Positions 37,337 to 45,468 of a DNA stretch of 58,913 nt are shown here, piece by piece. The notes beneath the pieces are model-generated. The model was given only the letters and a program-made list of their open reading frames with translations, was not told the origin of the DNA and made no database searches. Position numbers and translations under genes: made by a program. Positions within the stretch are counted from its first letter, which is position 1. Each line of letters begins with the position of its first letter. Origin of the DNA: a bacterium (GTDB taxonomy: Bacteria > CLD3 > SB21); NCBI GenBank assembly GCA_013360215.1, contig JABWCP010000019.1:1-58913 (forward strand), written 5' to 3'.

Positions 37337-37366
37337 ACCCTATCCGGTTTTTAGGCCGGATAGGGT
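37337..37366 (-). terminator. Terminator after the second lipoprotein gene
   Basis: ACCCTATCCGG (37337-37347) and CCGGATAGGGT (37356-37366) form a perfect 11-bp stem with an 8-base loop, followed on the minus strand by TTTATTT. Confidence 0.8.
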
Positions 37367-37387
37367 ATAAAGCGTGCGTTCAATAGC

Positions 37388-38542
37388 TCATTGATACGTG
37401 ATCATCTTGATAGTCCAGTCCATGTGTTGGAGTGCACCGCCGTTGGCGTTTACAGTCTGAATAAAGATTGCGCCATTGTCCGTACGAGCATTCAATGTGC
37501 GCAGATTGATGCTTTTGATGGCTCCTTTTTCGTAACGATCGTCATTGAGACTTCTCCGCTCCTGAACATAATACGCCGAGTTTTCCTGAATTTTTTTGGT
37601 ATTATCCGTCATATCGTAATAGTCTGTCGCTAATGTGCTGATTGTACCCGCTTGCTGATCCCGATTATATTTACCCGCGATATTATCCTCTATATAGTCG
37701 CCTGAGCTCCAGTCTGCTTCTATGGCGACCATACGGACGCTGTCGGTAAGATTATCCACGCGTACCAATGCAATTTCCTGATCTTTAAGCGTTGTATAAG
37801 TCAGTTTAGAGTTTACATCCGGATAATATCGTGAAGCTCCTCCGGCATCAGGACGGGTCATACCATTAAAAATATGATTCGTTGTACCGTTGAAGTAACT
37901 ATTGATGGGATCCGACCCATCGGAAAAATAGACTTCAAATTCCTCGTAACTTTCGTCACTCTTGTATTTGAGATTCACAGCCCTGAATCCGAAATAAACA
38001 CCGGGAACAATATTTGTTTTGCCAAGCGCCACGTTATTATCGTAGGCATAGTTGACAAAGAAAATAAGATTTTCGGTAGAATTATTGGGGTCAAGCGTGA
38101 CGGTCGTTTCTGTAAGCGTGCCTTCATTCATATAGTAAGCCGGGATTTCCAATACAGGTAAACCGTCTATTTCTTCTTCAGTTTCCTGTCCGAAATGAAA
38201 TACATCAGGATCAAGGCTTACATAGTAGGAGCCTTCATCAAATTTTTTGGCGAGACCATCTATTTTTGAGTTATGATAAAGCTCGATTTCAACCGGTTTG
38301 CCGTTGGCGGAAACTTTTGAAAGAGATCGATTGGCGGTAATTTCGCTTAACCTGACCGATCCATTCTTAAGCATAGCCAAATTTTCGGCAGTAACCCAGG
38401 ATGGATCCTGTACAAGGCCCTTTGCCACTTCTTCCAGTCCGGTGCGGGATGCACGATCTGTTTCTATTGATGTTTCAGTATTTTTTTCCGAACAAGAAAT
38501 CGTAAAAAAAACAAATCCTAACCATACAAATAACTTCTTCAT
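37388..38542 (-). CDS. Unknown lipoprotein, 384 residues
   Basis: The start is set at ATG 38540-38542 (MKKLFVWLGFVFFTISCSEK) with GGAG five bases upstream; a GTG two codons earlier is too close to that site. The lipobox is TISC. The mature protein is mixed beta with many Asn, Asp and Ser residues, for example VYFGFRAVNLKYKSDESYEE and RVDNLTDSVRMVAIEADWSS. No conserved domain is recognised. It lies beside the other unknown lipoprotein and upstream of a microsatellite and a possible IS relic. Both genes look like accessory, fast-evolving surface proteins. Confidence 0.7.
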   Translation of the reverse strand: MKKLFVWLGFVFFTISCSEKNTETSIETDRASRTGLEEVAKGLVQDPSWVTAENLAMLKNGSVRLSEITANRSLSKVSANGKPVEIELYHNSKIDGLAKKFDEGSYYVSLDPDVFHFGQETEEEIDGLPVLEIPAYYMNEGTLTETTVTLDPNNSTENLIFFVNYAYDNNVALGKTNIVPGVYFGFRAVNLKYKSDESYEEFEVYFSDGSDPINSYFNGTTNHIFNGMTRPDAGGASRYYPDVNSKLTYTTLKDQEIALVRVDNLTDSVRMVAIEADWSSGDYIEDNIAGKYNRDQQAGTISTLATDYYDMTDNTKKIQENSAYYVQERRSLNDDRYEKGAIKSINLRTLNARTDNGAIFIQTVNANGGALQHMDWTIKMITYQ

Positions 38543-38606
38543 AAACACTCCATAATTACGAGAACAGTTGCATAAACGTCCTTTGCGTTTTATATTGCAC
38601 TGGGGA

Positions 38607-38622
38607 AGGACATATTACTTTG
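38607..38622 (-). mobile_element. Possible relic of an IS terminal repeat
   Basis: AGGACATATTACTTTG here equals, apart from one missing T, the string AGGACATTATTACTTTG found (as its complement) at the IS-like end at 58810-58827. A preceding TATATT is also shared. It may be a solo end left by excision, or a coincidence in AT-rich DNA. Confidence 0.3.
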
Positions 38623-38855
38623 TTTCTTTGTACCTGCCTAGGGTTCAAGACGGTAATATCGTTCTTCCCTTTTTTGTTCTCAGGTTAAACATAATCTTCA
38701 ATTTCAGGCGTAAGACTTTATGTAATGACATATATGCCGTTACAGTTTACGCGTAAGTAATTTTATTAGGTAAAATCAAATGATGAAGAAAACAACCACC
38801 CCCCTTTTGGCGAAATCATTATCTCAATGCAGTTCTATATTATTCTTTCACGTCA

Positions 38856-38900
38856 AGAATAGAATAGAATAGAATAGAATAGAATAGAATAGAATAGAAT
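38856..38900. repeat. Pentanucleotide microsatellite (AGAAT)9
   Basis: Nine perfect AGAAT units in a row followed by AGAGAC. It stands about 315 bases upstream of the lipoprotein start and 345 bases upstream of the M13 peptidase start. Perfect arrays of this kind can change length by slipped-strand mispairing. Confidence 0.95.
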
Positions 38901-39098
38901 AGAGACAATAATCCGAAATAAACGCATATTACTATAGAAATTTTTTTTCATCAAGTCAATGATTTTTATCACTCTAAAATTTATCCATTGCATTAAACTT
39001 CACCAAAATATAGATAGCTATAATTTTTTATATTTTGTTATATCAAAGCAAAAAAACGCCGTTGATATCGAAAACGTCATACCAAACCATAAATAAAT

Positions 39099-39136
39099 AT
39101 GTATCAGCGCAGGTTTACATGCTCAAGAAAAAGGCG
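39099..39136 (+). repeat. Direct repeat, right copy (38 bp)
   Basis: Begins ATGTATCAGCGCAGGTTTAC and ends AAGGCG; it matches 36212-36249 in the same orientation. It stands about 110 bases before the M13 peptidase start. Confidence 0.65.
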
Positions 39137-39245
39137 TGTTTTTATCGCCTGAATTTTATACTATAATTTTTTGCATTTATCTCGCTCTTTACCTACTATT
39201 GTTCGCCTAAAAAATTACATCCATAATAATCGGAGTAAACCCTTT

Positions 39246-41291
39246 ATGCGAACGTTACGTTTCTTTATGCATGCATTGTTATGTATAACCGCGCTGTCCT
39301 ATATCGCCTGCGCTGATAAAGCGCCGACGATCAAAGGCAAAACCATCGAAGCAGAAAACTTGGACACTACGGTTGCGCCGTGTAATGATTTTTATCAGTA
39401 CGCCAACGGCGGTTGGTTGAAAAACAATCCCATTCCGGCTGCATTCAGCCGCTGGAGCAGCTTCAATGAATTAGCCGATTTTAATACGACGGCACTGCGC
39501 GGTTTATTGGAAACCGCAGCCAACGATAAAAACGCTCAGAAAGGTTCCAACCAACAAAAAATCGGCGATTTTTATTATACCGGTATGGATAGCGCCGGCA
39601 TCGAAGCTGCCGGATTAAAATCTCTGGCATCGGAATTTGCACGCATTGACGGTATCAAAGACACCAAAGACCTAGCCGTCGTGTTATCGTATTATCATCA
39701 GTTGGCGATGGATCCGGCGTTTAATGTTTTTGTCGGACAAGACGATAAAAACAGCACCATGATGATCGCAAACGCGTACCAGGGCGGACTCGGTTTACCC
39801 GATCGCGATTATTACACCAAAACGGATGAAAAAAGTAAAACCATTCGTTCGGCCTATGAAAAATACATCGCAAAACTTTTAACTTTATCCGGCATGGACG
39901 AAAAATCATCCGTCAAAGCCGCGTCGGCGATCATGGGAATCGAAACGCAATTAGCTAAAGCCTCCATGACCCGCGTCGAACAACGTGACCCTAATGCCGT
40001 GTACCATAAGATGACGGTTGAGGAATTGGAAAAAACGGCTCCCAATTTCATGTGGAAAACTTATTTTGAGGGCCTCGGTCTTTCCGCAATGAAAGACCTC
40101 AACGTCGCCCAACCCAATTTTTTCAAAGAACTCAGTGGCATGATCCAATCGGTATCCATCGCCGATTGGAAATCTTACCTTCGTTTTCACGTACTGAACT
40201 ATGCCGCACGGTATATGAATTCAGATTTTGTGAATGCCTCGTTTGAATTTCATGGAAAAACGCTGACCGGACAAAAAGAAATGCAACCGCGCTGGAAACG
40301 TGTCAGCAACGTCACCGATCAATCGCTCGGCGATGCGCTCGGCCAGGTCTATGTTGAAAAATATTTTCCTCCCGCGTCAAAGAAAAAAGCGCTCACGATG
40401 GTTAACAATGTAAAAGAAGCTTTCCGTGATCGCCTGATGAAACTGAACTGGATGAGCGACAGCACACGCCAGAAAGCGCTCGCCAAGTTGAATACCTTTG
40501 TTGTGAAAATCGGTTACCCGGACAAATGGAAAGATTATTCGACTCTCGAAATCGACAGGCAATCCTATCTCGGCAACGTCATGCGCGCACAACAATTTGA
40601 ATTCAAACGATTACTGGCGCAAGTCGGACAACCCGTGGATCGCAATCGCTGGGGCATGACACCGCCGACCGTCAATGCGTACTACAATACGGGTATGAAT
40701 GAAATCGTTTTTCCCGCCGGCATTTTACAATATCCATTTTTTAATCCCGATGCCGACGATGCATTTAACTATGGTTCGATGGGCGCCGTAATCGGTCATG
40801 AGATCACACACGGATTTGATGATCAAGGCAGCCAGTATGACGCCGAAGGCAATCTCAAAAACTGGTGGTCCCAAGAAGACCGTAAACAATTCGAATCCCG
40901 TGCTGACCGCGTAGTGAAACAATTTGACGGTTTTCTCGCGATCGACTCCATGCATGTTAACGGTAAACTCACGCTGGGAGAAAATATCGCCGATCTCGGC
41001 GGGCTGTCCATCGCTTACGATGCCATGATCAAAGCTCAAAACGGAAAAACACCGGCTAAAATCGGCGGGTTCACTGCGGAACAACGGTTCTTCCTCGCTT
41101 GGGCACAGATATGGCGAACCAACACACGCGACGAACGCCTGCGTCTGATGATCAACACCGACCCCCATTCGCCCGGAAAATTCCGCGTCAACGGTCCACT
41201 CGAAAACATGCCGGAATTCTACAAAGCCTTCGGATGCAAAGAAGGCGACGGTATGGTAAAAACCGACAGCAGCCGCGCACAAATTTGGTAA
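39246..41291 (+). CDS. M13 family metallopeptidase (neprilysin/PepO-like), lipoprotein
   Basis: The start is set at MRTLRFFMHALLC (ATG 39246) with GGAG upstream; the open frame extends 25 codons further but lacks a signal. The lipobox is SYIAC, so the enzyme is membrane-anchored outside the cytoplasm. It would cut peptides at the amino side of hydrophobic residues. The zinc site is VIGHEITHGFDDQG (HExxH near residue 518) with the third ligand in ENIADLGG (near 579). The NAYYNT substrate motif and the C-terminal region are present. Length (681) is normal for the family. A long hairpin follows. Confidence 0.93.
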   Translation: MRTLRFFMHALLCITALSYIACADKAPTIKGKTIEAENLDTTVAPCNDFYQYANGGWLKNNPIPAAFSRWSSFNELADFNTTALRGLLETAANDKNAQKGSNQQKIGDFYYTGMDSAGIEAAGLKSLASEFARIDGIKDTKDLAVVLSYYHQLAMDPAFNVFVGQDDKNSTMMIANAYQGGLGLPDRDYYTKTDEKSKTIRSAYEKYIAKLLTLSGMDEKSSVKAASAIMGIETQLAKASMTRVEQRDPNAVYHKMTVEELEKTAPNFMWKTYFEGLGLSAMKDLNVAQPNFFKELSGMIQSVSIADWKSYLRFHVLNYAARYMNSDFVNASFEFHGKTLTGQKEMQPRWKRVSNVTDQSLGDALGQVYVEKYFPPASKKKALTMVNNVKEAFRDRLMKLNWMSDSTRQKALAKLNTFVVKIGYPDKWKDYSTLEIDRQSYLGNVMRAQQFEFKRLLAQVGQPVDRNRWGMTPPTVNAYYNTGMNEIVFPAGILQYPFFNPDADDAFNYGSMGAVIGHEITHGFDDQGSQYDAEGNLKNWWSQEDRKQFESRADRVVKQFDGFLAIDSMHVNGKLTLGENIADLGGLSIAYDAMIKAQNGKTPAKIGGFTAEQRFFLAWAQIWRTNTRDERLRLMINTDPHSPGKFRVNGPLENMPEFYKAFGCKEGDGMVKTDSSRAQIW

Positions 41292-41300
41292 ATAAAAAAT

Positions 41301-41338
41301 ATAACAAGAGGTGAGTAATATTATTCACCTCTTGTTAT
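41301..41338 (+). terminator. Terminator after the M13 peptidase gene
   Basis: ATAACAAGAGGTGA (41301-41314) and TCACCTCTTGTTAT (41325-41338) pair perfectly over 14 bp, 10 bases after the stop codon, and the loop GTAATATTAT can fold further. A T-rich stretch follows. Confidence 0.8.
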
Positions 41339-41407
41339 CTATATAGATTTTTATTAGTATCCGTTACCGTCTATTATTTTTTTATAAACGAAAGGTCTTG
41401 AATTCTG

Positions 41408-41983
41408 ATGGAACAACACCACGATACTATCGTGGGGGAGATTTGGAAACAATTGAGGGAAAATCCGACGTATTTTATCAGTAACATGGGTCGGGTAAAA
41501 AGTTTTAACTATGATAAAGTCAATGGCCGTATTCTGAAACCGCGTATCTCCGGTAAAGGCCATTATGTAGTCAGCTTCCGCAAGTACAACATCAAACAGA
41601 GCGTTTACATTCATCATCTCGTCGCGCGCTATTTTTTGCCGCCACCATCACCCGATCAGAAATTAGTTTTTCACATCAACGGCGATCATACCAATAATCA
41701 AGCGACCAACTTGATGTGGGGCACGCACAAAGATCATCTATTACGCTCTTCACAAAAAAATCCGCGCGTGCATTATTATTTCTTTGCAAATCGGGCATCG
41801 CGCTACGATACTAGCAAAATAACAGCCGCCGACGCCGAAGATATTCGCAAAATGCTTAAAAACGGCGTAACCGGACGTCGTATTGCCAAAATGTACGGTA
41901 TCAGCGAGATGCAGGTAACGCGCATTCGTCGTTTTGAAAATTGGAATCCCGATAAAAAGAATGTTCAACCTTTGGCATCGTAA
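41408..41983 (+). CDS. NUMOD4-HNH homing-endonuclease-like protein with HTH
   Basis: The 191-residue protein has three parts. NUMOD4 comes first (EIWKQLRENPTYFISNMGRV, KSFNYDK, GRILKPRISGKGHYVVSF). An HNH_3 nuclease core follows (VYIHHLVARYFLP, then LVFHINGDHTNNQATNLMWG); the histidines and asparagine expected in the core are present. The C-terminal helix-turn-helix is TGRRIAKMYGISEMQVTRIR. Such proteins are freestanding DNA-nicking or cutting endonucleases, common in phages and mobile DNA. It has its own terminators on both sides and no intron or intein in view, and its base composition resembles the host, so any transfer is not recent. Confidence 0.85.
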   Translation: MEQHHDTIVGEIWKQLRENPTYFISNMGRVKSFNYDKVNGRILKPRISGKGHYVVSFRKYNIKQSVYIHHLVARYFLPPPSPDQKLVFHINGDHTNNQATNLMWGTHKDHLLRSSQKNPRVHYYFFANRASRYDTSKITAADAEDIRKMLKNGVTGRRIAKMYGISEMQVTRIRRFENWNPDKKNVQPLAS

Positions 41984-42003
41984 GACAATATCTTACATTC
42001 GTT

Positions 42004-42031
42004 AAAAAGCGCGGTCGCATCCGCGCTTTTT
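42004..42031 (+). terminator. Rho-independent terminator after the HNH gene
   Basis: AAAAAGCGCGG (42004-42014), loop TCGCAT, CCGCGCTTTTT (42021-42031), then more T. A textbook terminator 20 bases past the HNH stop. Confidence 0.9.
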
Positions 42032-42111
42032 TTTTGCGTTGAAAATATGATCCCGTTTAGAGATACTCATTCACAACTTATTTGAAAACTAATACGCGAG
42101 CGATAAAATCC

Positions 42112-44772
42112 ATGATCGATATTCCTTTCGAAAAACACATTCTGGACAACGGATTGACTGTAATTTTACATGAAGATCACAAAGCACCCGTTGTCGCGGT
42201 GAATGTGTGGTATCATGTCGGATCTAAAAACGAAAAACCGGGTAAAACGGGTTTTGCGCATCTTTTTGAACATCTGATGTTCAACGGCAGCGAGCACATG
42301 GATGTGGATTATTTTCAGGTCATGGAAAATATCGGTGCCACGAATCTGAATGGTACCACCAACGAAGATCGCACCAATTACTTCCAAAACGTACCGGTAT
42401 CCGCATTGGATATAGCATTATGGATGGAGTCTGATCGTATGGGCCACATGGTCGGCGCGATCACGCAAGCCAAGCTTGACGAACAGCGCGGTGTGGTACA
42501 AAATGAAAAACGTCAGGGCGAAAATGAACCGTATGCCGTCGAAGAAGAATTGATCGTGCAAGCCACATGGCCGGTCGGTCATCCTTATTCATGGACCGTC
42601 ATAGGTTCTATGGAAGATCTGGATCATGCTTCGCTGGAGGATGTCCATGCTTGGTTTCGTAATTATTACGGCGCAGCCAATGCGGTGCTTGTCATCGCCG
42701 GCGCCATAGATCCCAAAGATGCTTTGGTACGCGCTAAAAAGTATTTTGGTGAAATACCCTCCGGGCCCCCCGTTTCACGATACAAATCATGGATCGCCCG
42801 TCGCAGCGGACACCAACGCGCTGAAACCCATGATCGTGTGCCGCTCGCCAAAATCACCAAAGTATGGAATATTCCGGAATGGGGCACGACCGAAGCTCAT
42901 CATTTGGATCTGATCAGCGATATCCTCGGCAGCGGAAAAAATTCACGTTTGTATAAACGTTTGGTATATGATGAAATGCTAGCCACCGATGTCAATGCGT
43001 ACGTGGATTTGCGTGAAATCGCAGGTCAATTTACCATCACGGCCAAAGCACGCCCCGGAATAGACATCACTCAATTGGAAAAGGCCATAGATGAAGAATT
43101 AGTCAAACTATGCACGGAGGGTCCTTCCGAAAAAGAACTCACACGTGTACGCACACAATTTTTTGCAGGATTTGTGCGCGGTATCGAACGTATCGGCGGA
43201 TTTGGCGGCAAATCGGATATATTGGCGCGTGGGGAAATTTTTAGCGGTAACCCTCAAGCCTACAAAAAAAACATGCGCGATGTCGAATCCGTTACAACGG
43301 AAATGCTTCGTGATACGGCCCGGCATTGGCTAAGCGACGGTGATTATACTTTGACAACCAAACCGTTCCCGGAATTCCGAATAACCGACGCCGCGGCAGA
43401 TCGCAATCGGTTGCCGGAAGCCGGTGTTCCGCCTGAAGTTCGTTTTCCGAAAATGGAACGTCATACTTTGGCCAATGGTCTTAAAATCATTTTAGTACCA
43501 CGGCATTCCGTTCCCGTTATCAATATGAGCCTCGTGCTTGATGCGGGATATGCGTCGGACGCTTTATCCATTCCCGGAACCGCAAGCCTTGCTATGGCCA
43601 TGCTTGATGAAGGTACAGCCGGCCGCTCCTCTCTCGAAATCAGCGAATCATTAGCCATGTTGGGCAGCACACTGACGACCGGTTCATCACTGGATGTCTC
43701 CACCGTCAATCTTTCTACTTTGAAAAATAATCTCTCGCCGTCGTTAGACATTTTTGCCGATGTGATTTGCCATCCTATGTTTCCTGAACAAGACTTCCTT
43801 CGTCTCCGTGAACAGCAGCGCGCCGGTATTCGTCAGGAAAAATCTTCACCCGTGCCGATGGCTTTGCGCGTATTACCGCAATTGCTCTACGGACCATCGC
43901 ACGCGTACGGCATACCTTTTACAGGCTCCGGTACGGAGTCGGCACTTGATCGCATCACGCGTGACGATTTAAAACGGTTTCATCAAACATGGTTTCATCC
44001 CAATCACGCCACGTTGATCGTGGTCGGCGATACCACAGCGGATGTAATAATACCATTGATTGAAAATAAATTGAAGGCATGGCAAAGCGGCACAACACCG
44101 CAAAAAAATGTAGTGTCGGTAAAGATACCCGATGCGCCTGTGGTATATCTGATGGACCGGCCGGGTTCACAACAGTCCACGATTTTTGCAGCACACATCG
44201 CGCCGCCGACTAATAATCCGGATGAAATCGCCATTCAAACGATGAATAATATTCTCGGCGGTGATTTTACTTCGCGTATCAATATGAATCTACGTGAGGA
44301 CAAACATTGGGCTTATGGCGCTTTCAGTTTTCTGTGGGACGCACGCGGGCAACGTCCGTTTATCGCCTATGCACCGGTACAAAGTGATAAAACCAAAGAA
44401 TCCGTCGCAGAAATACGAAAAGAAATATCCGATTTTATTACGATAAAGCCGCTGTCTGAAGAAGAGTTTATGAGAACACAATCCAATCAAGTACTGCAAC
44501 TGCCGGGTACTTGGGAAACGAATAACGCGGTATTAGGTTCGCTTCAGCAGTTAGTCCAGTACGGATTTAACGATGATTATTTTGATCATTACGCACAATC
44601 GATCCGAAATCTTTCATCCGCGGATGCCCGAAAGGCGGCGCAATCGTTATTGAAACCGGATCATCTTATTTGGGTGATCGTCGGTGATCGCAAACAAATC
44701 GAAAATGAAATTCGTTCCCTCAATATGGGTGTTATCCGATATATAGACAGCGACGGAAATGTATTAGAATAA
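42112..44772 (+). CDS. M16 family metallopeptidase (pitrilysin-type, two-domain)
   Basis: The start is set at ATG 42112 (MIDIPFEKHILDNG); a TTG 30 bases upstream is a less likely choice. The 886-residue protein has two M16 halves. The N-terminal half has the inverted zinc motif HLFEH (residues 50-54), with a third glutamate expected in NEKRQGENEPYAVEEE. The C-terminal half begins near 450 (RHTLANGLKIILVPRHSVPV) and lacks the motif, as usual. Such enzymes degrade peptides in a closed chamber. No signal peptide is seen, so it may act in the cytoplasm. It ends 19 bases from the convergent MarC gene. Confidence 0.93.
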   Translation: MIDIPFEKHILDNGLTVILHEDHKAPVVAVNVWYHVGSKNEKPGKTGFAHLFEHLMFNGSEHMDVDYFQVMENIGATNLNGTTNEDRTNYFQNVPVSALDIALWMESDRMGHMVGAITQAKLDEQRGVVQNEKRQGENEPYAVEEELIVQATWPVGHPYSWTVIGSMEDLDHASLEDVHAWFRNYYGAANAVLVIAGAIDPKDALVRAKKYFGEIPSGPPVSRYKSWIARRSGHQRAETHDRVPLAKITKVWNIPEWGTTEAHHLDLISDILGSGKNSRLYKRLVYDEMLATDVNAYVDLREIAGQFTITAKARPGIDITQLEKAIDEELVKLCTEGPSEKELTRVRTQFFAGFVRGIERIGGFGGKSDILARGEIFSGNPQAYKKNMRDVESVTTEMLRDTARHWLSDGDYTLTTKPFPEFRITDAAADRNRLPEAGVPPEVRFPKMERHTLANGLKIILVPRHSVPVINMSLVLDAGYASDALSIPGTASLAMAMLDEGTAGRSSLEISESLAMLGSTLTTGSSLDVSTVNLSTLKNNLSPSLDIFADVICHPMFPEQDFLRLREQQRAGIRQEKSSPVPMALRVLPQLLYGPSHAYGIPFTGSGTESALDRITRDDLKRFHQTWFHPNHATLIVVGDTTADVIIPLIENKLKAWQSGTTPQKNVVSVKIPDAPVVYLMDRPGSQQSTIFAAHIAPPTNNPDEIAIQTMNNILGGDFTSRINMNLREDKHWAYGAFSFLWDARGQRPFIAYAPVQSDKTKESVAEIRKEISDFITIKPLSEEEFMRTQSNQVLQLPGTWETNNAVLGSLQQLVQYGFNDDYFDHYAQSIRNLSSADARKAAQSLLKPDHLIWVIVGDRKQIENEIRSLNMGVIRYIDSDGNVLE

Positions 44773-44790
44773 CACAAGCGGCTTTCTGTT

Positions 44791-45432
44791 TCATCCGACC
44801 GTTTGCATCATGCGTACGACAAACGGTTTGATACCGGCGAAGAAAAATTCGACGGCGATAACCATGATGATAAGGCCCATCAGGCGCATGAGGATTTTAT
44901 TTCCGGTTTCACCGAGAATATTTACGAAACGACTTGCGCCTAAAAGCCCGATCAAAGTGATCAGGCAGATGAGCAATATTACGCCGAGCAAAACAGCTTT
45001 CATTTCAAACGTCTTGGCATCTTCCATTAAAACGATGGACGTCGTGATCGCTCCGGGGCCGCAGATCATGGGGATTCCAAGCGGTGTGATCGATATATCT
45101 TCCACGTACGATTTGACCGATTCTTCGTCGATTTCGACACGGCTCAGGCGCGCCTGAAGCATCTCATATCCCATCATAAAAAATATCACGCCGCCGACCA
45201 CGCGAAAACTATCCACGGAAATTCCAAAAAATTTGAAAAGCAATTGCCCTGACAAAGCGAAGCCGACCATACTGATAAACGCCACCAGCACGGCCTTGCG
45301 AGCCGTGCTGTTCCGATGCGCGGCATCAAGATCCGCCGTCATCGTCAGAAAAACCGGCATCACACCCAGCGGATTGATCACTGAAAAAAAAGATGTAAAA
45401 CATAAAAGACCGAAAGCGATGAGTTCGTACAT
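44791..45432 (-). CDS. MarC family integral membrane protein
   Basis: The 213-residue protein has about six membrane helices and the MarC layout: FSVINPLGVMPVFLTMTADL at the N-terminus, GYEMLQARLSR in the middle, and PLGIPMICGPGAITTSIVLM before helix 4. The family was once linked to multiple antibiotic resistance, but the molecular function is unproven. It lies 36 bases downstream of the M1 peptidase gene on the same strand, so they are probably co-transcribed, and it converges on the M16 gene. Confidence 0.9.
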   Translation of the reverse strand: MYELIAFGLLCFTSFFSVINPLGVMPVFLTMTADLDAAHRNSTARKAVLVAFISMVGFALSGQLLFKFFGISVDSFRVVGGVIFFMMGYEMLQARLSRVEIDEESVKSYVEDISITPLGIPMICGPGAITTSIVLMEDAKTFEMKAVLLGVILLICLITLIGLLGASRFVNILGETGNKILMRLMGLIIMVIAVEFFFAGIKPFVVRMMQTVG

Positions 45433-45468
45433 GCGGCAATAGCCTTTACGTTAATTTATTACAAGATG

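Larger units (their letters stand above)
38543..39245. other. Long AT-rich intergenic region with repeats
   Basis: About 700 bases between the divergent lipoprotein and M13 peptidase genes. It holds an IS-end-like string (38607-38622), nine AGAAT units (38856-38900), the right copy of the 38-bp repeat (39099-39136) and a small stem AGGCG/CGCCT just after it. A plus-strand open frame near 38568-38756 has no ribosome site and no recognisable protein; I do not call it. Confidence 0.5.

Noticed and set aside
38560-38575. GAGAACAGTT before the lipoprotein gene as another Fur-like box
   Set aside because: Only half of the palindrome is present; the second arm does not match.
38568-38756. Plus-strand 62-codon frame in the island spacer
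   Set aside because: No ribosome site and no recognisable sequence; it also spans the IS-like string.
38856-38900. AGAAT array as a CRISPR
   Set aside because: Units are 5 bases with no spacers and no cas genes are in the window; it is a microsatellite.
39171-39245. Upstream start of the M13 peptidase
   Set aside because: The added 25 residues would bury the lipoprotein signal peptide; the ATG at 39246 has GGAG upstream.
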